20,945 nt of DNA from NCBI GenBank assembly GCA_017880945.1, contig JADGRM010000006.1, forward strand, positions 1 through 20,945, read 5' to 3'. Shown here piece by piece: positions 1 through 7,314 of the stretch; position 1 is the first letter of the stretch, and each line of letters opens with the position of its first letter. The stretch is from Gallionella sp. GTDB taxonomy: Bacteria; Pseudomonadota; Gammaproteobacteria; Burkholderiales; Gallionellaceae. Below the pieces are notes generated by a model. It was given only the letters and a program-made list of their open reading frames with translations, searched no databases and was not told the DNA's origin. The position numbers and the translations under genes are program-made.

Positions 1-567
1 CAGATATACATATTTCTGCTGGCCGATCTTCGGATAAACCGGATCGGAACCGCGACCATTAAAGCCGTGACAAGACTGACACGCAGAACTCTTACCCTCT
101 ATCCCATAGCGAACTAGTATCTGACCTTTGTAAGGCTCACCTACCACTGTCCCGTTGGCTTTAAGATCTTTGAGGTCAGAAAGCTCGGGATCCCTGGGAA
201 AGCTGTTCTCATAGGCTGCCAAATCACGCCTATCCTGAACGCTCAGTCCTTTTGCAATTCCGTTCATTTGATCCAACGTCAGATCTTTACGCTTATCTTC
301 TGCGAAATTGGTCAATTGCTTGACGATGTATACATATCCAATATTGGCAAGCCTGGGGGTACCCATCGCATCAATGCCCATCGCCTTGTCACCGTGGCAT
401 GTAGCACATGCCGGGACGCCCGTATCAGTTTTGCCATTTTCGAAGATATTCTTTCCATTGGTGACATTCGCCGTTACAGCTCCTTCTTCGGCAAAACTCG
501 CACCAGAAAAAGCCAGCATGGCGACCGCACCCCAACATACTATCGCCAAATTGGATAAGTTACGCAT
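1..567 (-). CDS. Diheme cytochrome c, c4-like (3' end outside window)
   Basis: This is a periplasmic electron-carrier cytochrome. The visible 189 residues start at an ATG (567) preceded by a strong GGGGAGGGG ribosome site. A hydrophobic signal peptide covers residues 1-26 and is probably cut after SFA. The first haem-binding motif is CATCH (54-58). A second one, CQSCH (163-167), begins a second cytochrome domain, followed by the NGRGSDPVYPKIGQQ segment typical of class I c/c4 proteins. The frame runs off the left edge, so the C-terminus and the distal haem ligand are missing from view. The gene lies 84 bp behind the small membrane-protein gene on the same strand. In bacteria, c4-type dihemes deliver electrons to terminal oxidases, including cbb3 types; that role here is inferred, since any oxidase genes are outside the window. 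The family call is firm, the subfamily call moderate. Confidence 0.88.
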   Translation of the reverse strand, partial: MRNLSNLAIVCWGAVAMLAFSGASFAEEGAVTANVTNGKNIFENGKTDTGVPACATCHGDKAMGIDAMGTPRLANIGYVYIVKQLTNFAEDKRKDLTLDQMNGIAKGLSVQDRRDLAAYENSFPRDPELSDLKDLKANGTVVGEPYKGQILVRYGIEGKSSACQSCHGFNGRGSDPVYPKIGQQKYVYL

Positions 568-598
568 GTACCCCTCCCCATTCTAAAATTTTTAATTA

Positions 599-616
599 CC
601 TGTATTTTCCTACAGG
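599..616 (-). other. Small hairpin between the 34-aa gene and the cytochrome gene
   Basis: A perfect 6-bp stem, CCTGTA/TACAGG, with a 6-nt loop lies in the 84-bp gap. On the minus strand an A/T-rich stretch follows, not a clean U-run. It could set the relative mRNA level of the two genes, but the stem is too short to call a terminator. Confidence 0.3.
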
Positions 617-651
617 CTAACACTATTGCGCTTCTTGACTAGACAAGCAGA

Positions 652-756
652 TCAGGAATGCTTCTTCATCAGAAAAAAAGCCAAGCCAAATAAAAACGCG
701 AAAATCCCAACATACATCATGAGTACTTCACTGGTTGTTGTATCTGGTTCAAGCAT
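652..756 (-). CDS. 34-residue single-span membrane protein
   Basis: A short gene starts at ATG 756 and ends at TGA 652. A clear GAGGAGC ribosome site lies 6 nt upstream of the start. The product has an acidic, threonine-rich N-terminus (MLEPDTTTSEVLMM), one hydrophobic helix of about 20 residues (YVGIFAFLFGLAFFL) and a basic end (MKKHS). This charge pattern fits an inner-membrane protein with its C-terminus in the cytoplasm. I do not recognise a named family. The size and the position just ahead of a diheme cytochrome gene resemble the tiny accessory subunits of terminal oxidases (CcoQ- or CydX-like in size), but no sequence motif of those families is visible. It is a real gene judging by the ribosome site, topology and operon position; its function is unknown. 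Confidence 0.6.
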   Translation of the reverse strand: MLEPDTTTSEVLMMYVGIFAFLFGLAFFLMKKHS

Positions 757-779
757 TTGCAGCTCCTCGGTCAATGATG

Positions 780-842
780 ATTATAAAATTAACAATCCCT
801 ATTAAATTAAGGACGCTTATAATATTTTAATATTAGCATCAA
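780..842 (-). promoter_or_regulatory. A/T-rich promoter region of the small membrane protein gene
   Basis: On the minus strand a perfect TATAAT (780-785) lies 23 nt before the start codon at 756. Further upstream are a TATAAG and an AATATT-TT-AATATT palindrome. No good -35 hexamer is present at 17 nt from the TATAAT, so the exact promoter is uncertain and an activator may be needed. Confidence 0.35.
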
Positions 843-971
843 TAAAACAATGTGTCATTTGTCTTCCTGCTGCGATACAAATAACACACCCCTTCGTTAC
901 AGCTTTAAAGCCATGCAATCAACATTGCCGAGCCTCAGCTTTTCCGGTTTCATGCCGCCACATCCGAAAAT

Positions 972-990
972 GGGCTCCAATCATGAGCCC
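972..990 (-). terminator. Weak hairpin, possible minus-strand terminator
   Basis: GGGCTC pairs with GAGCCC around a 7-nt loop. Read on the minus strand it is followed by ATTTTC, a short U-run. It could end or attenuate transcripts coming from the FNR-type promoter or from the regulator remnant. Confidence 0.25.
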
Positions 991-1072
991 CTGCGCTGAT
1001 CGTTCTACCCCCACTCAACGCAGCAAATGCGCCAAAAAATACGCTTTTTCAGGCCCCGGCACAACGCAACGT

Positions 1073-1114
1073 AACATAACTGAAAACACGCACCCATTCA
1101 CTGACATGGATCAA
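1073..1114 (-). promoter_or_regulatory. FNR/Anr-type box in class II promoter arrangement
   Basis: The minus-strand sequence TTGATCCATGTCAG (1101-1114) matches the FNR consensus TTGAY-N4-RTCAA at nine of ten fixed positions. A TATGTT -10 element (1073-1078) follows at a distance that puts the box centre at -41.5 from a predicted start near 1066. That is the standard spacing for FNR-activated class II promoters. The transcript would run towards the 34-aa protein and cytochrome genes. The leader would be about 310 nt, so another function cannot be excluded. Confidence 0.5.
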
Positions 1115-1179
1115 CCAAACCACATTTAACTGACGGCCGTGTATCCGATTAAAATGTTCGGAAACTGCATATGTGAATA

Positions 1180-1353
1180 CTAGCCGCGAGCAATGTTATT
1201 GAGTCGATCCAGATCATGGATATGCACTTGTCGCCGTTCGTTGGCCGGCAGGCCTTCGTTCTGGAAACGAGTAAACGCGAGGCACGCTGTTTCTTCGGCT
1301 ATGCCGAGGTAATTGCCAATATCGCTGTGCGACATGCTCAGGTTAAATTTGGT
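1180..1353 (-). pseudogene. fnr: C-terminal remnant of an FNR-type regulator
   Basis: The minus strand encodes about 57 residues ending at TAG (1180-1182) that read as the DNA-binding end of an FNR/Anr protein. The turn helix LSMSHSDIGNYLGIAEETAC is followed by AFTRFQNEGL and a basic tail ending HIHDLDRLNN. In intact FNR proteins this follows about 180 residues of cluster-binding and sensor domain, which are absent here. An in-frame stop lies at 1375-1377, just before the similarity begins. Position C of the recognition helix (normally VSR in ETVSRxFxRF) reads ACL, losing the arginine that contacts the FNR half-site. The fragment is therefore a relic, not a working regulator. A transposase remnant lies immediately upstream. 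Confidence 0.75.
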
Positions 1354-1432
1354 GCATGAAGCAAGCGGGTTATTTTATGGTGTTGGCGCAAAGTAATAGT
1401 GTCCACTGGCGACGCAGGCCACCCTTAGTTAA

Positions 1433-1720
1433 AAATAACAGCGGACATTTTGAAATGGACTAGTTCGTGAGTCAATAAGGAAGTGAAGCGCGCTGGTATT
1501 GGGCCTGCAGGAAGAGGACAAGAGCATTCAACAAGAAACGGCCAAAAGATTGGTGATAACGTCCCGTCAAGTGCGCCGCTGGTCAAACATTGCCGGACTG
1601 GAGGCCTGGCGGGGGCGGGTAGAAAGAAGCGAGGTAAACCTTCGAGCCGACTGCTTGGTAAAACTCCTCCTAAGTTATGGCGATGGAACTGCCTGTCTTG
1701 GGTCATATCGAAAGAATAAT
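1433..1720 (+). pseudogene. Frameshifted transposase N-terminus (ISNCY-like helix-turn-helix)
   Basis: Three plus-strand frames join into one recognisable N-terminal domain of a helix-turn-helix/integrase-type transposase. It starts KEVKRA (near 1474). One frame over it continues LQEEDKSIQQETAKRLVITS and RQVRRW, a helix-turn-helix. After another shift it reads KHCRTGGLAGAGRKKRGKPSSRLL, matching the usual RYRxEGxxGLxSKKRGKPSNRRL block. Two frameshifts and loss of the whole DDE catalytic part make it dead. A possible element end (AACAGCGGACATTTTG) starts at 1427. The ISNCY assignment rests on the KRGKPSxR block and is moderate. Confidence 0.55.
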
Positions 1721-1754
1721 TATGCGCTACGAGCCGCTCTGAATGGCTTATAGC

Positions 1755-1826
1755 GAGTGGGTTGTCGCCGCTGAGATGCAAGTATTTGCCACGTGAGCAG
1801 GTGCGTTTCAAGTGGCTAACTGGCAT
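1755..1826 (-). pseudogene. Possible second fragment of the same FNR-type gene
   Basis: The minus-strand reading starting at 1826 contains RGKYLHLSGDNPLAI. This resembles the sensor-domain block RGEYLYRAGDPFxxLYAI of FNR/CRP proteins. If right, the transposase remnant and a deletion separate two pieces of one gene that was divergent from hemN. The match is short, and chance similarity is possible. Confidence 0.25.
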
Positions 1827-1852
1827 AATGCACAGTACTTAAAGGAGGCTTT

Positions 1853-3247
1853 ATGGATAATTCAGTCAAACACGTAATTGTGGATATGGAACTGATACGC
1901 AGGCTGGATAAAAACGGTCCGCGCTACACTTCTTATCCAACTGCAGACCGCTTCGTTGAAACTTTCGATGCTGTCACCTACAGCAAGTGGGTGGCAAAGC
2001 GTGAAAACGAAGGCGTGGCGCGTCCACTGTCGCTGTATATTCACATTCCGTTTTGCAACACCCTGTGCTTTTATTGCGCCTGCAACAAAGTGATCACCAA
2101 GGATCGCAGCAAATCCGCCGAATACGTGCGCTACCTGATAAAGGAAATGGCGATGCAAGCGATGTTGCTGGGGCCGGACCAGGTCGTGGAGCAATTGCAC
2201 TTTGGCGGGGGGACACCTACGTTCCTGAGCGATGACGAATTAAGATTGGTGATGACGGCGATCCGCCAGCACTTCAAATTGGTGAAAGACGGCGAATATT
2301 CCATCGAGATCGATCCACGCAAGGTGAGCGACGAGACTATCGCGCTGCTCGGCCAGGCTGGACTCAACCGCATCAGTATCGGCGTGCAGGATTTCGATGC
2401 AGAGGTACAAAGCGCGGTGAACCGTATTCAGAGCGAAGAAGAGACATTGCGCGTGATTAACGCGGCGCGTGCCAATGGCTTCAAGTCGGTGAGCATCGAT
2501 TTGATCTACGGCTTGCCCAAGCAAACGCTGGAAGGCTTCGGCGTGACGCTGGATAAGGTCATCGCAGCCAATCCAGATCGATTGTCCATCTACAATTATG
2601 CTCATATGCCGACCATCTTCAAGCCGCAACGGCGCATCCATGAAGAGGACTTGCCTGCTCCGCAAATAAAACTGGATATTCTAGACATGGCAGTGAACAA
2701 GCTGACCAACGCGGGCTATGTGTATATCGGCATGGATCACTTTGCAAAACCGGAAGACGAGCTTGCCGTGGCGCAACGACAAGGCAGGCTGCATCGCAAT
2801 TTTCAGGGCTATTCCACGCATTCCGATTGCGATCTGGTCGCGCTCGGCGTGAGTGCAATCGGCAAGATCGGCCCGACCTACAGCCAGAATTATCGTGAAC
2901 TGGAAGATTATTACGCTGCACTGGACAGGGATGTGTTGCCCATCATGCGCGGCATGGAATTGAATGCCGATGATTTGGTGCGCCGCGCCATCATCCAGGC
3001 CTTGATGTGCCACTTCGAGCTTACCAAGGAATCCATCAATAGCGTTTTCCAGATCGACTTTGACAGTTATTTTTCCACCGAGCTGGAAGAGCTGCGTGAA
3101 TATGAACGCGAAGGCCTGCTGGAGATTTCTCCCCGGCAGATCAGGGTGACGCCCAAGGGACGCATGCTGATACGCAACATCTGCATGGTGTTTGACAAAT
3201 ACCTGCGCACGCGGCAGAAGCACGCGCTCTATTCCAAAGTGATCTGA
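1853..3247 (+). CDS. hemN: Oxygen-independent coproporphyrinogen III oxidase (HemN)
   Basis: A cytoplasmic radical-SAM enzyme that oxidatively decarboxylates coproporphyrinogen III to protoporphyrinogen IX in haem synthesis when oxygen is low. The 464 residues match the length of true HemN (E. coli 457). The YTSYPT block (25-30) is followed by YIHIPFCNTLCFYCACNK with Cys68, Cys72, Cys75 and Cys77. This CX3CX2CXC arrangement separates genuine HemN from HemW-like proteins. The GGGTPT SAM-binding motif is at 118-123. The start is fixed by a near-perfect ribosome site, AAAGGAGG, 5 nt upstream. The gene stands alone on the plus strand, with the regulator/transposase relics on its 5' side. FNR control of hemN is common in proteobacteria, but no FNR box is visible just upstream here, where the relics have replaced the usual spacer. 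Confidence 0.96.
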   Translation: MDNSVKHVIVDMELIRRLDKNGPRYTSYPTADRFVETFDAVTYSKWVAKRENEGVARPLSLYIHIPFCNTLCFYCACNKVITKDRSKSAEYVRYLIKEMAMQAMLLGPDQVVEQLHFGGGTPTFLSDDELRLVMTAIRQHFKLVKDGEYSIEIDPRKVSDETIALLGQAGLNRISIGVQDFDAEVQSAVNRIQSEEETLRVINAARANGFKSVSIDLIYGLPKQTLEGFGVTLDKVIAANPDRLSIYNYAHMPTIFKPQRRIHEEDLPAPQIKLDILDMAVNKLTNAGYVYIGMDHFAKPEDELAVAQRQGRLHRNFQGYSTHSDCDLVALGVSAIGKIGPTYSQNYRELEDYYAALDRDVLPIMRGMELNADDLVRRAIIQALMCHFELTKESINSVFQIDFDSYFSTELEELREYEREGLLEISPRQIRVTPKGRMLIRNICMVFDKYLRTRQKHALYSKVI

Positions 3248-3280
3248 TACGACTACTGGTGAAATTACCAATATAAGTCT

Positions 3281-3330
3281 ACTAGCCATCTGACTAGGCT
3301 GTCCAACAACGACTGCCAAGTCATTGGTTA
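3281..3330 (+). repeat. 50-bp imperfect palindrome, copy 1
   Basis: It begins ACTAGCCATCTGACTA and ends AAGTCATTGGTTA, and folds into a long hairpin. It is 39/50 identical to the copy at 6938 and has the same length. The inner stem GGCTGTC/GACTGCC has one mismatch. It lies in the 3' region of hemN, upstream of asmA. Confidence 0.85.
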
Positions 3331-3367
3331 ACGCTGGGCAATTCATTGGTGCGCTAACAAGATTCAG

Positions 3368-3391
3368 GGGCAGGTCACAGTCCTGCCCTTT
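3368..3391 (+). terminator. Candidate terminator after hemN
   Basis: A perfect 7-bp G/C stem, GGGCAGG/CCTGCCC, with a 7-nt loop is followed by only three Ts. It probably separates hemN from asmA, but the short U-run makes it a moderate call. Confidence 0.45.
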
Positions 3392-3408
3392 GCGAGCGGT
3401 CTCTCCGT

Positions 3409-3414
3409 TATAAT
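3409..3414 (+). promoter_or_regulatory. Candidate -10 element of asmA
   Basis: A perfect TATAAT lies 27 nt before the asmA start, giving a predicted transcript start near 3421. No convincing -35 hexamer sits at 16-18 nt upstream; the CCTGCCC arm of the preceding hairpin occupies that place. Confidence 0.35.
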
Positions 3415-3441
3415 CAGCCACTATCTTTTCGTGGGGCGATC

Positions 3442-5763
3442 ATGAACAAAATCCTTAAATACGGTTTGTTGGGCACGGGTGCGCTGGTCGGCATTGGTGT
3501 GGCAGGAGTCGCTTACGTGGTGGCGACCTTCAATCCCAACGACTACAAGGCACAGATCATCAAGGCGGTGAAGGACAGCAAACAGCGCAATCTGCGCCTG
3601 GACGGCGACATTAAACTGTCGTTCTACCCCAACATCGGCGCGAGTCTGAGCAAGGTTTCGCTTTCCGAGTTCAGGAATGACAAGGAATTTGCGGCAATAG
3701 AATCCGCGCGTGTCTCGCTCGCACTGATGCCTCTGCTGCGCAAGCAGGTGGTGGTGGACGAAGTGGCGGTAAGCGGTTTGAAAGCCAAGCTAGTCATGCA
3801 CAAGGACGGCACGACCAACATCGACGACCTGCTGGGTCAAGCCGGACAGAAGCCCGAACAGCAGAAACCTGAACAGCAGAAGAAAGCAGCAGGCCCATCG
3901 GTCAAATTCGACATCGCTTCAGTATCCTTGGAAAAAACCAATCTCAGCTATCGCGATGAGGGCAGCGGCGCGCAATACGCGATCAGGGATCTGAATCTCA
4001 AGACCGGACGCATCGCGATCGGTGTGCCGGGCAAGATCGAATTTTCGGCCGGCATACAGACAAATCAGCCCAAGCTGGATATCAATACTCGACTGAAGAC
4101 CACGCTGACCTTCGATCTGGACAAGCAAAAGTATCAGTTGCAAGGTCTGGAGCTGCAGGCCAGTGGATCAGCGTTGGATATCAGCAACCTGAAAGTGACA
4201 GCCAGCGGCGACGTGAGTGCGGACCTGGCTACCCAGGAATTCGCCGCGAAAAAATTCGCGTTGAATGCGAGCGGCGTGAAGCTCAAGGAAAACGGAGTTT
4301 CAGCGTCGGCTAACGTGAGCGGAGCGAACGTTAAGCAAAGCGGCCAGAGCTACAAGTTTGAAGCCACGCTGGATGCACCGTCACTGAGCCTGACCAAGGA
4401 CAAATATTCCGGCGATAAGCTGACTCTGAATGCCAAGCTGGATGCGGCTTTCGGCAATATCGTCGCCAGCCTGTCGCTGCCCGGTGTGGAAGGCAACGCG
4501 CAATCGTTCAAGGTCAGCGCGCTGAGCCTGGATCTGGATGTGAAACAGCCCGAGCAGGCTTTCAAGGTGAAACTCAGTTCGCCGCTATCGGGCAATATCA
4601 AAACGCAGCAATTCAATCTGAACAACCTCAGCGTGGCGGTGACTGCCACCGGAGACAAACTGCCGAACAAATCGGTGAGCAGCGAGATGAAGGGCAGCGT
4701 GCAGGTGGATGCCCTGAAGCAAAATGTGCAGGCGAATCTCGCCGGTGGCTTGCTGCAAAGCCAGATCAAGGCCAAAGTTGACGTGAAAGGTTTTGCCGAT
4801 CCTGCGATCAAGTTCGATGTGGATGTGGACCAGTTCGATGCCGATCTGTACCTTCCTAAAGCACATGCCTCTGCCGCCGCCTCTGCGGTGCCGAAATCAA
4901 AGGAGCCGGAGCAAGCGCTGGATCTGTCCGCGCTGCGCACACTCAATCTGGACGGCAGCCTGCGCATCGGCTCACTGAAAGTGATGAACGTGAAATCCAC
5001 GCAGCTGCGTATGGATGTGACGGCGCTTCACGGGCTGGTGAATATCAATCCGCTGTCCGCGAAGCTGTATCAGGGCAGCATGAACGGCAGCCTGAGCGTG
5101 AACGCGCAAGCCACCCCCAGCATCGCGATCATCCAGAATCTCAACGGCGTCAATGTCGCCCCGCTGGCGAAGGATGCCGCCAACCTCGATATGCTGGAAG
5201 GCAAGGGTAATATCGGTGTGAACCTGACCTCGCACGGCAACACCGTCAGCGCGATGAAGAAGGCGCTCAATGGCAACTTCTCGCTGAACCTGGCTGATGG
5301 CGCGATCAAGGGCATCGACATCGACAAGAAGCTGCGCGCTGCGCAAGCCTTGCTGAGCAAGGGTGGCGGCGCGACCAGCGAAACGCAATCCGCCAACAAG
5401 GACGAGAAGACCGCATTCAAGGAATTCAAGGCGACTTTCAAGGTGACCAACGGTGTGGCACATAACGACGACCTCTCGTTGAGATCTGAACTGGTCCGGG
5501 TCAGCGGAGCAGGCGACATCAACATCGGCAACGACAGCATCGACTATGTCGCCAAAGCCACGATAACCAAAACACCTGACGGCAAAGGCGGCCTTACCGT
5601 GCCGCTGCATATCAGCGGTCCGTACACCGGCCTTAAATACACCCTGGATTACGGTGCGATGGTCAAGGATGCCGTCAAGCAAAAAGTCGAATCCAAAAAG
5701 GAAGAATTTAAGGCCAAGGCGCAGGAACAGCTCAAAGAAAAGTTGAAAGGGCTGTTCAAGTGA
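3442..5763 (+). CDS. asmA: AsmA-family inner-membrane-anchored protein
   Basis: A large envelope protein of the AsmA-like group, which is linked to outer-membrane assembly and, in recent work on the family, to phospholipid transport between membranes. It has 773 residues, longer than E. coli AsmA (617). Residues 1-29 form the N-terminal membrane anchor (GLLGTGALVGIGVAGVAYVV), followed by the family block FNPNDYKAQIIKAVKD and the LRLDGDIKLSFYPNIGASLS segment. The rest is a long beta-rich periplasmic region; its later part (about 500-720) reads like the conserved AsmA C-terminal domain (GSLRIGSLKV, NGSLSVNAQ, GKGNIGVNLT). The C-terminus is a lysine-rich charged helix. A small duplication, KPEQQKPEQQK, lies near residue 137. 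The start follows GTGGGGCGATC, a modest ribosome site. mutY follows after 30 bp, implying one transcript. Confidence 0.88.
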   Translation: MNKILKYGLLGTGALVGIGVAGVAYVVATFNPNDYKAQIIKAVKDSKQRNLRLDGDIKLSFYPNIGASLSKVSLSEFRNDKEFAAIESARVSLALMPLLRKQVVVDEVAVSGLKAKLVMHKDGTTNIDDLLGQAGQKPEQQKPEQQKKAAGPSVKFDIASVSLEKTNLSYRDEGSGAQYAIRDLNLKTGRIAIGVPGKIEFSAGIQTNQPKLDINTRLKTTLTFDLDKQKYQLQGLELQASGSALDISNLKVTASGDVSADLATQEFAAKKFALNASGVKLKENGVSASANVSGANVKQSGQSYKFEATLDAPSLSLTKDKYSGDKLTLNAKLDAAFGNIVASLSLPGVEGNAQSFKVSALSLDLDVKQPEQAFKVKLSSPLSGNIKTQQFNLNNLSVAVTATGDKLPNKSVSSEMKGSVQVDALKQNVQANLAGGLLQSQIKAKVDVKGFADPAIKFDVDVDQFDADLYLPKAHASAAASAVPKSKEPEQALDLSALRTLNLDGSLRIGSLKVMNVKSTQLRMDVTALHGLVNINPLSAKLYQGSMNGSLSVNAQATPSIAIIQNLNGVNVAPLAKDAANLDMLEGKGNIGVNLTSHGNTVSAMKKALNGNFSLNLADGAIKGIDIDKKLRAAQALLSKGGGATSETQSANKDEKTAFKEFKATFKVTNGVAHNDDLSLRSELVRVSGAGDINIGNDSIDYVAKATITKTPDGKGGLTVPLHISGPYTGLKYTLDYGAMVKDAVKQKVESKKEEFKAKAQEQLKEKLKGLFK

Positions 5764-5793
5764 TCGGTGGCCTTCTGCTGCAACTGCGGTTGA

Positions 5794-6837
5794 ATGCATA
5801 GTTTCTCGTCCCGCCTGATCGCTTGGCAACGCACGCATGGCCGCCACGACCTGCCGTGGCAATCCGCGAGTGCCTACCATGTGTGGCTGTCCGAGATCAT
5901 GCTGCAGCAGACGCAGGTCGCCACCGTCATCCCGTATTACCAGCGCTTTGTAGCCTCGTTCCCGACCATCGCCGCACTCGCCGCCGCGACTGAAGAGCAA
6001 GTGCTCGCGCACTGGAGCGGCCTCGGCTACTACGCGCGCGGACGCAACCTGCATGCGGCAGCGCAGATCATCGTCGAACAATATGGCGGCGAATTTCCGC
6101 GTCAGTTTGAGCAAATACTCGAACTCCCCGGCATCGGCCGTTCCACCGCGGCTGCAATCTGCGCGCTGGCCTATCATGAACGCCGCGCGATACTGGATGG
6201 CAACGTCAAGCGCGTGCTGGCGCGCTACTGCGGCATCAGTGGGTCGCCCAATGAGAAAGTGGTGGAAGCGCAGCTCTGGCAACAGGCCGAAGCCTTGTTG
6301 CCGCAAAGTGACATAGCCAGTTACATACAGGCACAGATGGACTTGGGCGCGATGCTGTGCACGCGCAGCAAGCCCAAGTGCGGTGAGTGTCCTGTGCGCA
6401 GTGATTGCGTTGCTTTTCAAAGCGGACGAGTCAGCGAGTTGCCCACGCCGAGACCGCGCAAGGCTGTGCCGGAAAAACACAGCACGTTTTTATTGCTGAT
6501 GCACGGTAACGACATCCTGCTGGAGAAGCGCCCCGGCAGCGGCATCTGGGGCGGGCTGTGGTGCCCGCCGCAGTTTGACGATGAAGACGCAGCAAGGGAA
6601 TGGTTCGTGCAAAACGGAATGACTGCGAGTGATGGTGAGAGGCTGGAGATATTCACACACACCTTCACTCACTTCAAGTTGCATATCACGCCGCTGAAGA
6701 TCCAGCTCACGCGTAAACCTTTGCGTGCTGCGCAACCGGGGAGTGTGTGGCTGGATGTGGGGGAGGCGTTGGGGGCGGCGATACCGACGCCGGTGAGGAT
6801 GATGTTGAATAAGGCCGTTCGTGGTGAGTACCTATGA
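5794..6837 (+). CDS. mutY: A/G-specific adenine DNA glycosylase (MutY)
   Basis: A base-excision repair enzyme that removes adenine mispaired with 8-oxoguanine. All expected parts are present in 347 residues (E. coli 350). Catalytic Glu34 is in SEIMLQQTQV and the helix-hairpin-helix LPGIG is at 111-115. Catalytic Asp135 is in LDGNVKRVL. The [4Fe-4S] loop has Cys189, Cys196, Cys199 and Cys205 (CX6CX2CX5C). A C-terminal NUDIX-like domain recognises 8-oxoG (from about 228; RPGSGIWGGLWCPPQF). The gene starts 30 bp after asmA with a weak ribosome site, so translation may depend on the upstream gene. The last residues, AVRGEYL, are encoded by the first half of a dispersed repeat (CCGTTCGTGGTGAG), so the native C-terminus was probably slightly different. 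Confidence 0.96.
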   Translation: MHSFSSRLIAWQRTHGRHDLPWQSASAYHVWLSEIMLQQTQVATVIPYYQRFVASFPTIAALAAATEEQVLAHWSGLGYYARGRNLHAAAQIIVEQYGGEFPRQFEQILELPGIGRSTAAAICALAYHERRAILDGNVKRVLARYCGISGSPNEKVVEAQLWQQAEALLPQSDIASYIQAQMDLGAMLCTRSKPKCGECPVRSDCVAFQSGRVSELPTPRPRKAVPEKHSTFLLLMHGNDILLEKRPGSGIWGGLWCPPQFDDEDAAREWFVQNGMTASDGERLEIFTHTFTHFKLHITPLKIQLTRKPLRAAQPGSVWLDVGEALGAAIPTPVRMMLNKAVRGEYL

Positions 6838-6879
6838 CCGTTCGCCCTGAGCCTGTCGAAGGGTCGCCGCGAAGCGGCG
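6815..6879. repeat. Dispersed palindromic repeat overlapping the mutY 3' end
   Basis: Two related units, CCGTTCGTGGTGAG (6815) and CCGTTCGCCCTGAG (6838), are followed by CCTGTCGAAGGG. This is the widespread proteobacterial repeat whose complementary-strand translation reads FDRLRANG. A 6-bp hairpin, CGCCGC-GAA-GCGGCG (6865-6879), adjoins it and may end the mutY transcript, though it has no U-run. Confidence 0.7.
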
Positions 6880-6909
6880 GGCACTCTGTGGTGTGTACAA
6901 CGAAAAACT

Positions 6910-7249
6910 AAAACCGCCGGTGGTAGACCGGCAACTATAACCAATGACTTAGCCAGCGTCGTTTGCTGGGTTAGTCAGATGGCTAGTAGTTCTATCAGTC
7001 ACTTTCTTTTGCTTCGCCAAAATAAAGTAACCAAAGAAAAGGCGACCCCAATCCGCCATCCCTTCGGGATTCCCTGCGTTGCTCGGCTGGTCAGGCGGCT
7101 GCGCAACTCGCACGATCCGCTGCGCGTCCACGTGCTCAAACAGTGCTCGCCGACATCCCCTGACCAGCCTGCGCTACTCGGTGGCGGATGAGGGGAAGAA
7201 AAGCGAAAACCCAAAATCGTTAATTCGGAGGGGCAACTCATTGCCCACC
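6910..7249 (+). repeat. Left arm of a ~330-bp inverted repeat pair
   Basis: This arm is closely similar to the reverse complement of 8003-8331. Shared blocks in order are AAAACCGCCGG, CTTTCTTTTGCTTCGCC, CAAAATAAAGTA, CCCTGCGTTGCTCG, CTGGTCAGGCGGCTGCG, CTCGCCG, ATCCCCTGACCAGCCT, GGGGAAGAAA and CGTTAATTCG. Inside the arm GGCTGGTCAGG (7085-7095) pairs with CCTGACCAGCC (7159-7169), so each arm can also fold on itself. A 64-bp palindromic unit (6937-7000) is an extra insertion relative to the other arm. The type is a non-coding repeat common in betaproteobacteria; apparent frames in it are spurious. Confidence 0.8.
6938..6987 (-). repeat. 50-bp imperfect palindrome, copy 2
   Basis: Read on the minus strand it is the same 50-nt unit as at 3281 and 8123, 40/50 identical to the latter. 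The inner stem is CCAGC/GCTGG around AAACGAC and the middle stem TGACT/AGTCA. Similarity with copy 3 extends to 64 bp (6937-7000, ending ATCAGTC). Confidence 0.88.
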
Positions 7250-7314
7250 AGTCATAATAAAGCCGCGTGGGTAAGATTTGCCCACCCTACATTCCTACAT
7301 ATTCGTTATAACCT

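Larger units (their letters stand above)
757..1179. other. Intergenic region without a convincing gene
   Basis: No long reading frame with a ribosome site is present. The stretch holds an A/T-rich promoter-like segment (780-842), a weak hairpin (972-990) and an FNR-type box with a spaced -10 element (1073-1114), all best read on the minus strand. An 18-codon minus-strand frame at 897-953 is open, but too short to claim. Confidence 0.5.

Noticed and set aside
268..558. Plus-strand frames over the left-edge cytochrome gene
   Set aside because: The minus-strand reading has a signal peptide and two CXXCH motifs; the plus-strand frames are shadows.
897..953. 18-codon frame on the minus strand (MKPEKLRLGNVDCMALKL)
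   Set aside because: It is open with a purine-rich stretch upstream, but too short and without any recognised similarity; chance cannot be excluded.
1425..1826. 133-codon minus-strand frame opposite the transposase relic
   Set aside because: Most of it is antisense to the relic; only the first ~25 codons look like an FNR sensor fragment, reported separately at low confidence.
4972..6480. 502-codon open frame antisense to asmA and mutY
   Set aside because: It crosses two well-supported genes on the other strand and shows no domain or ribosome site.
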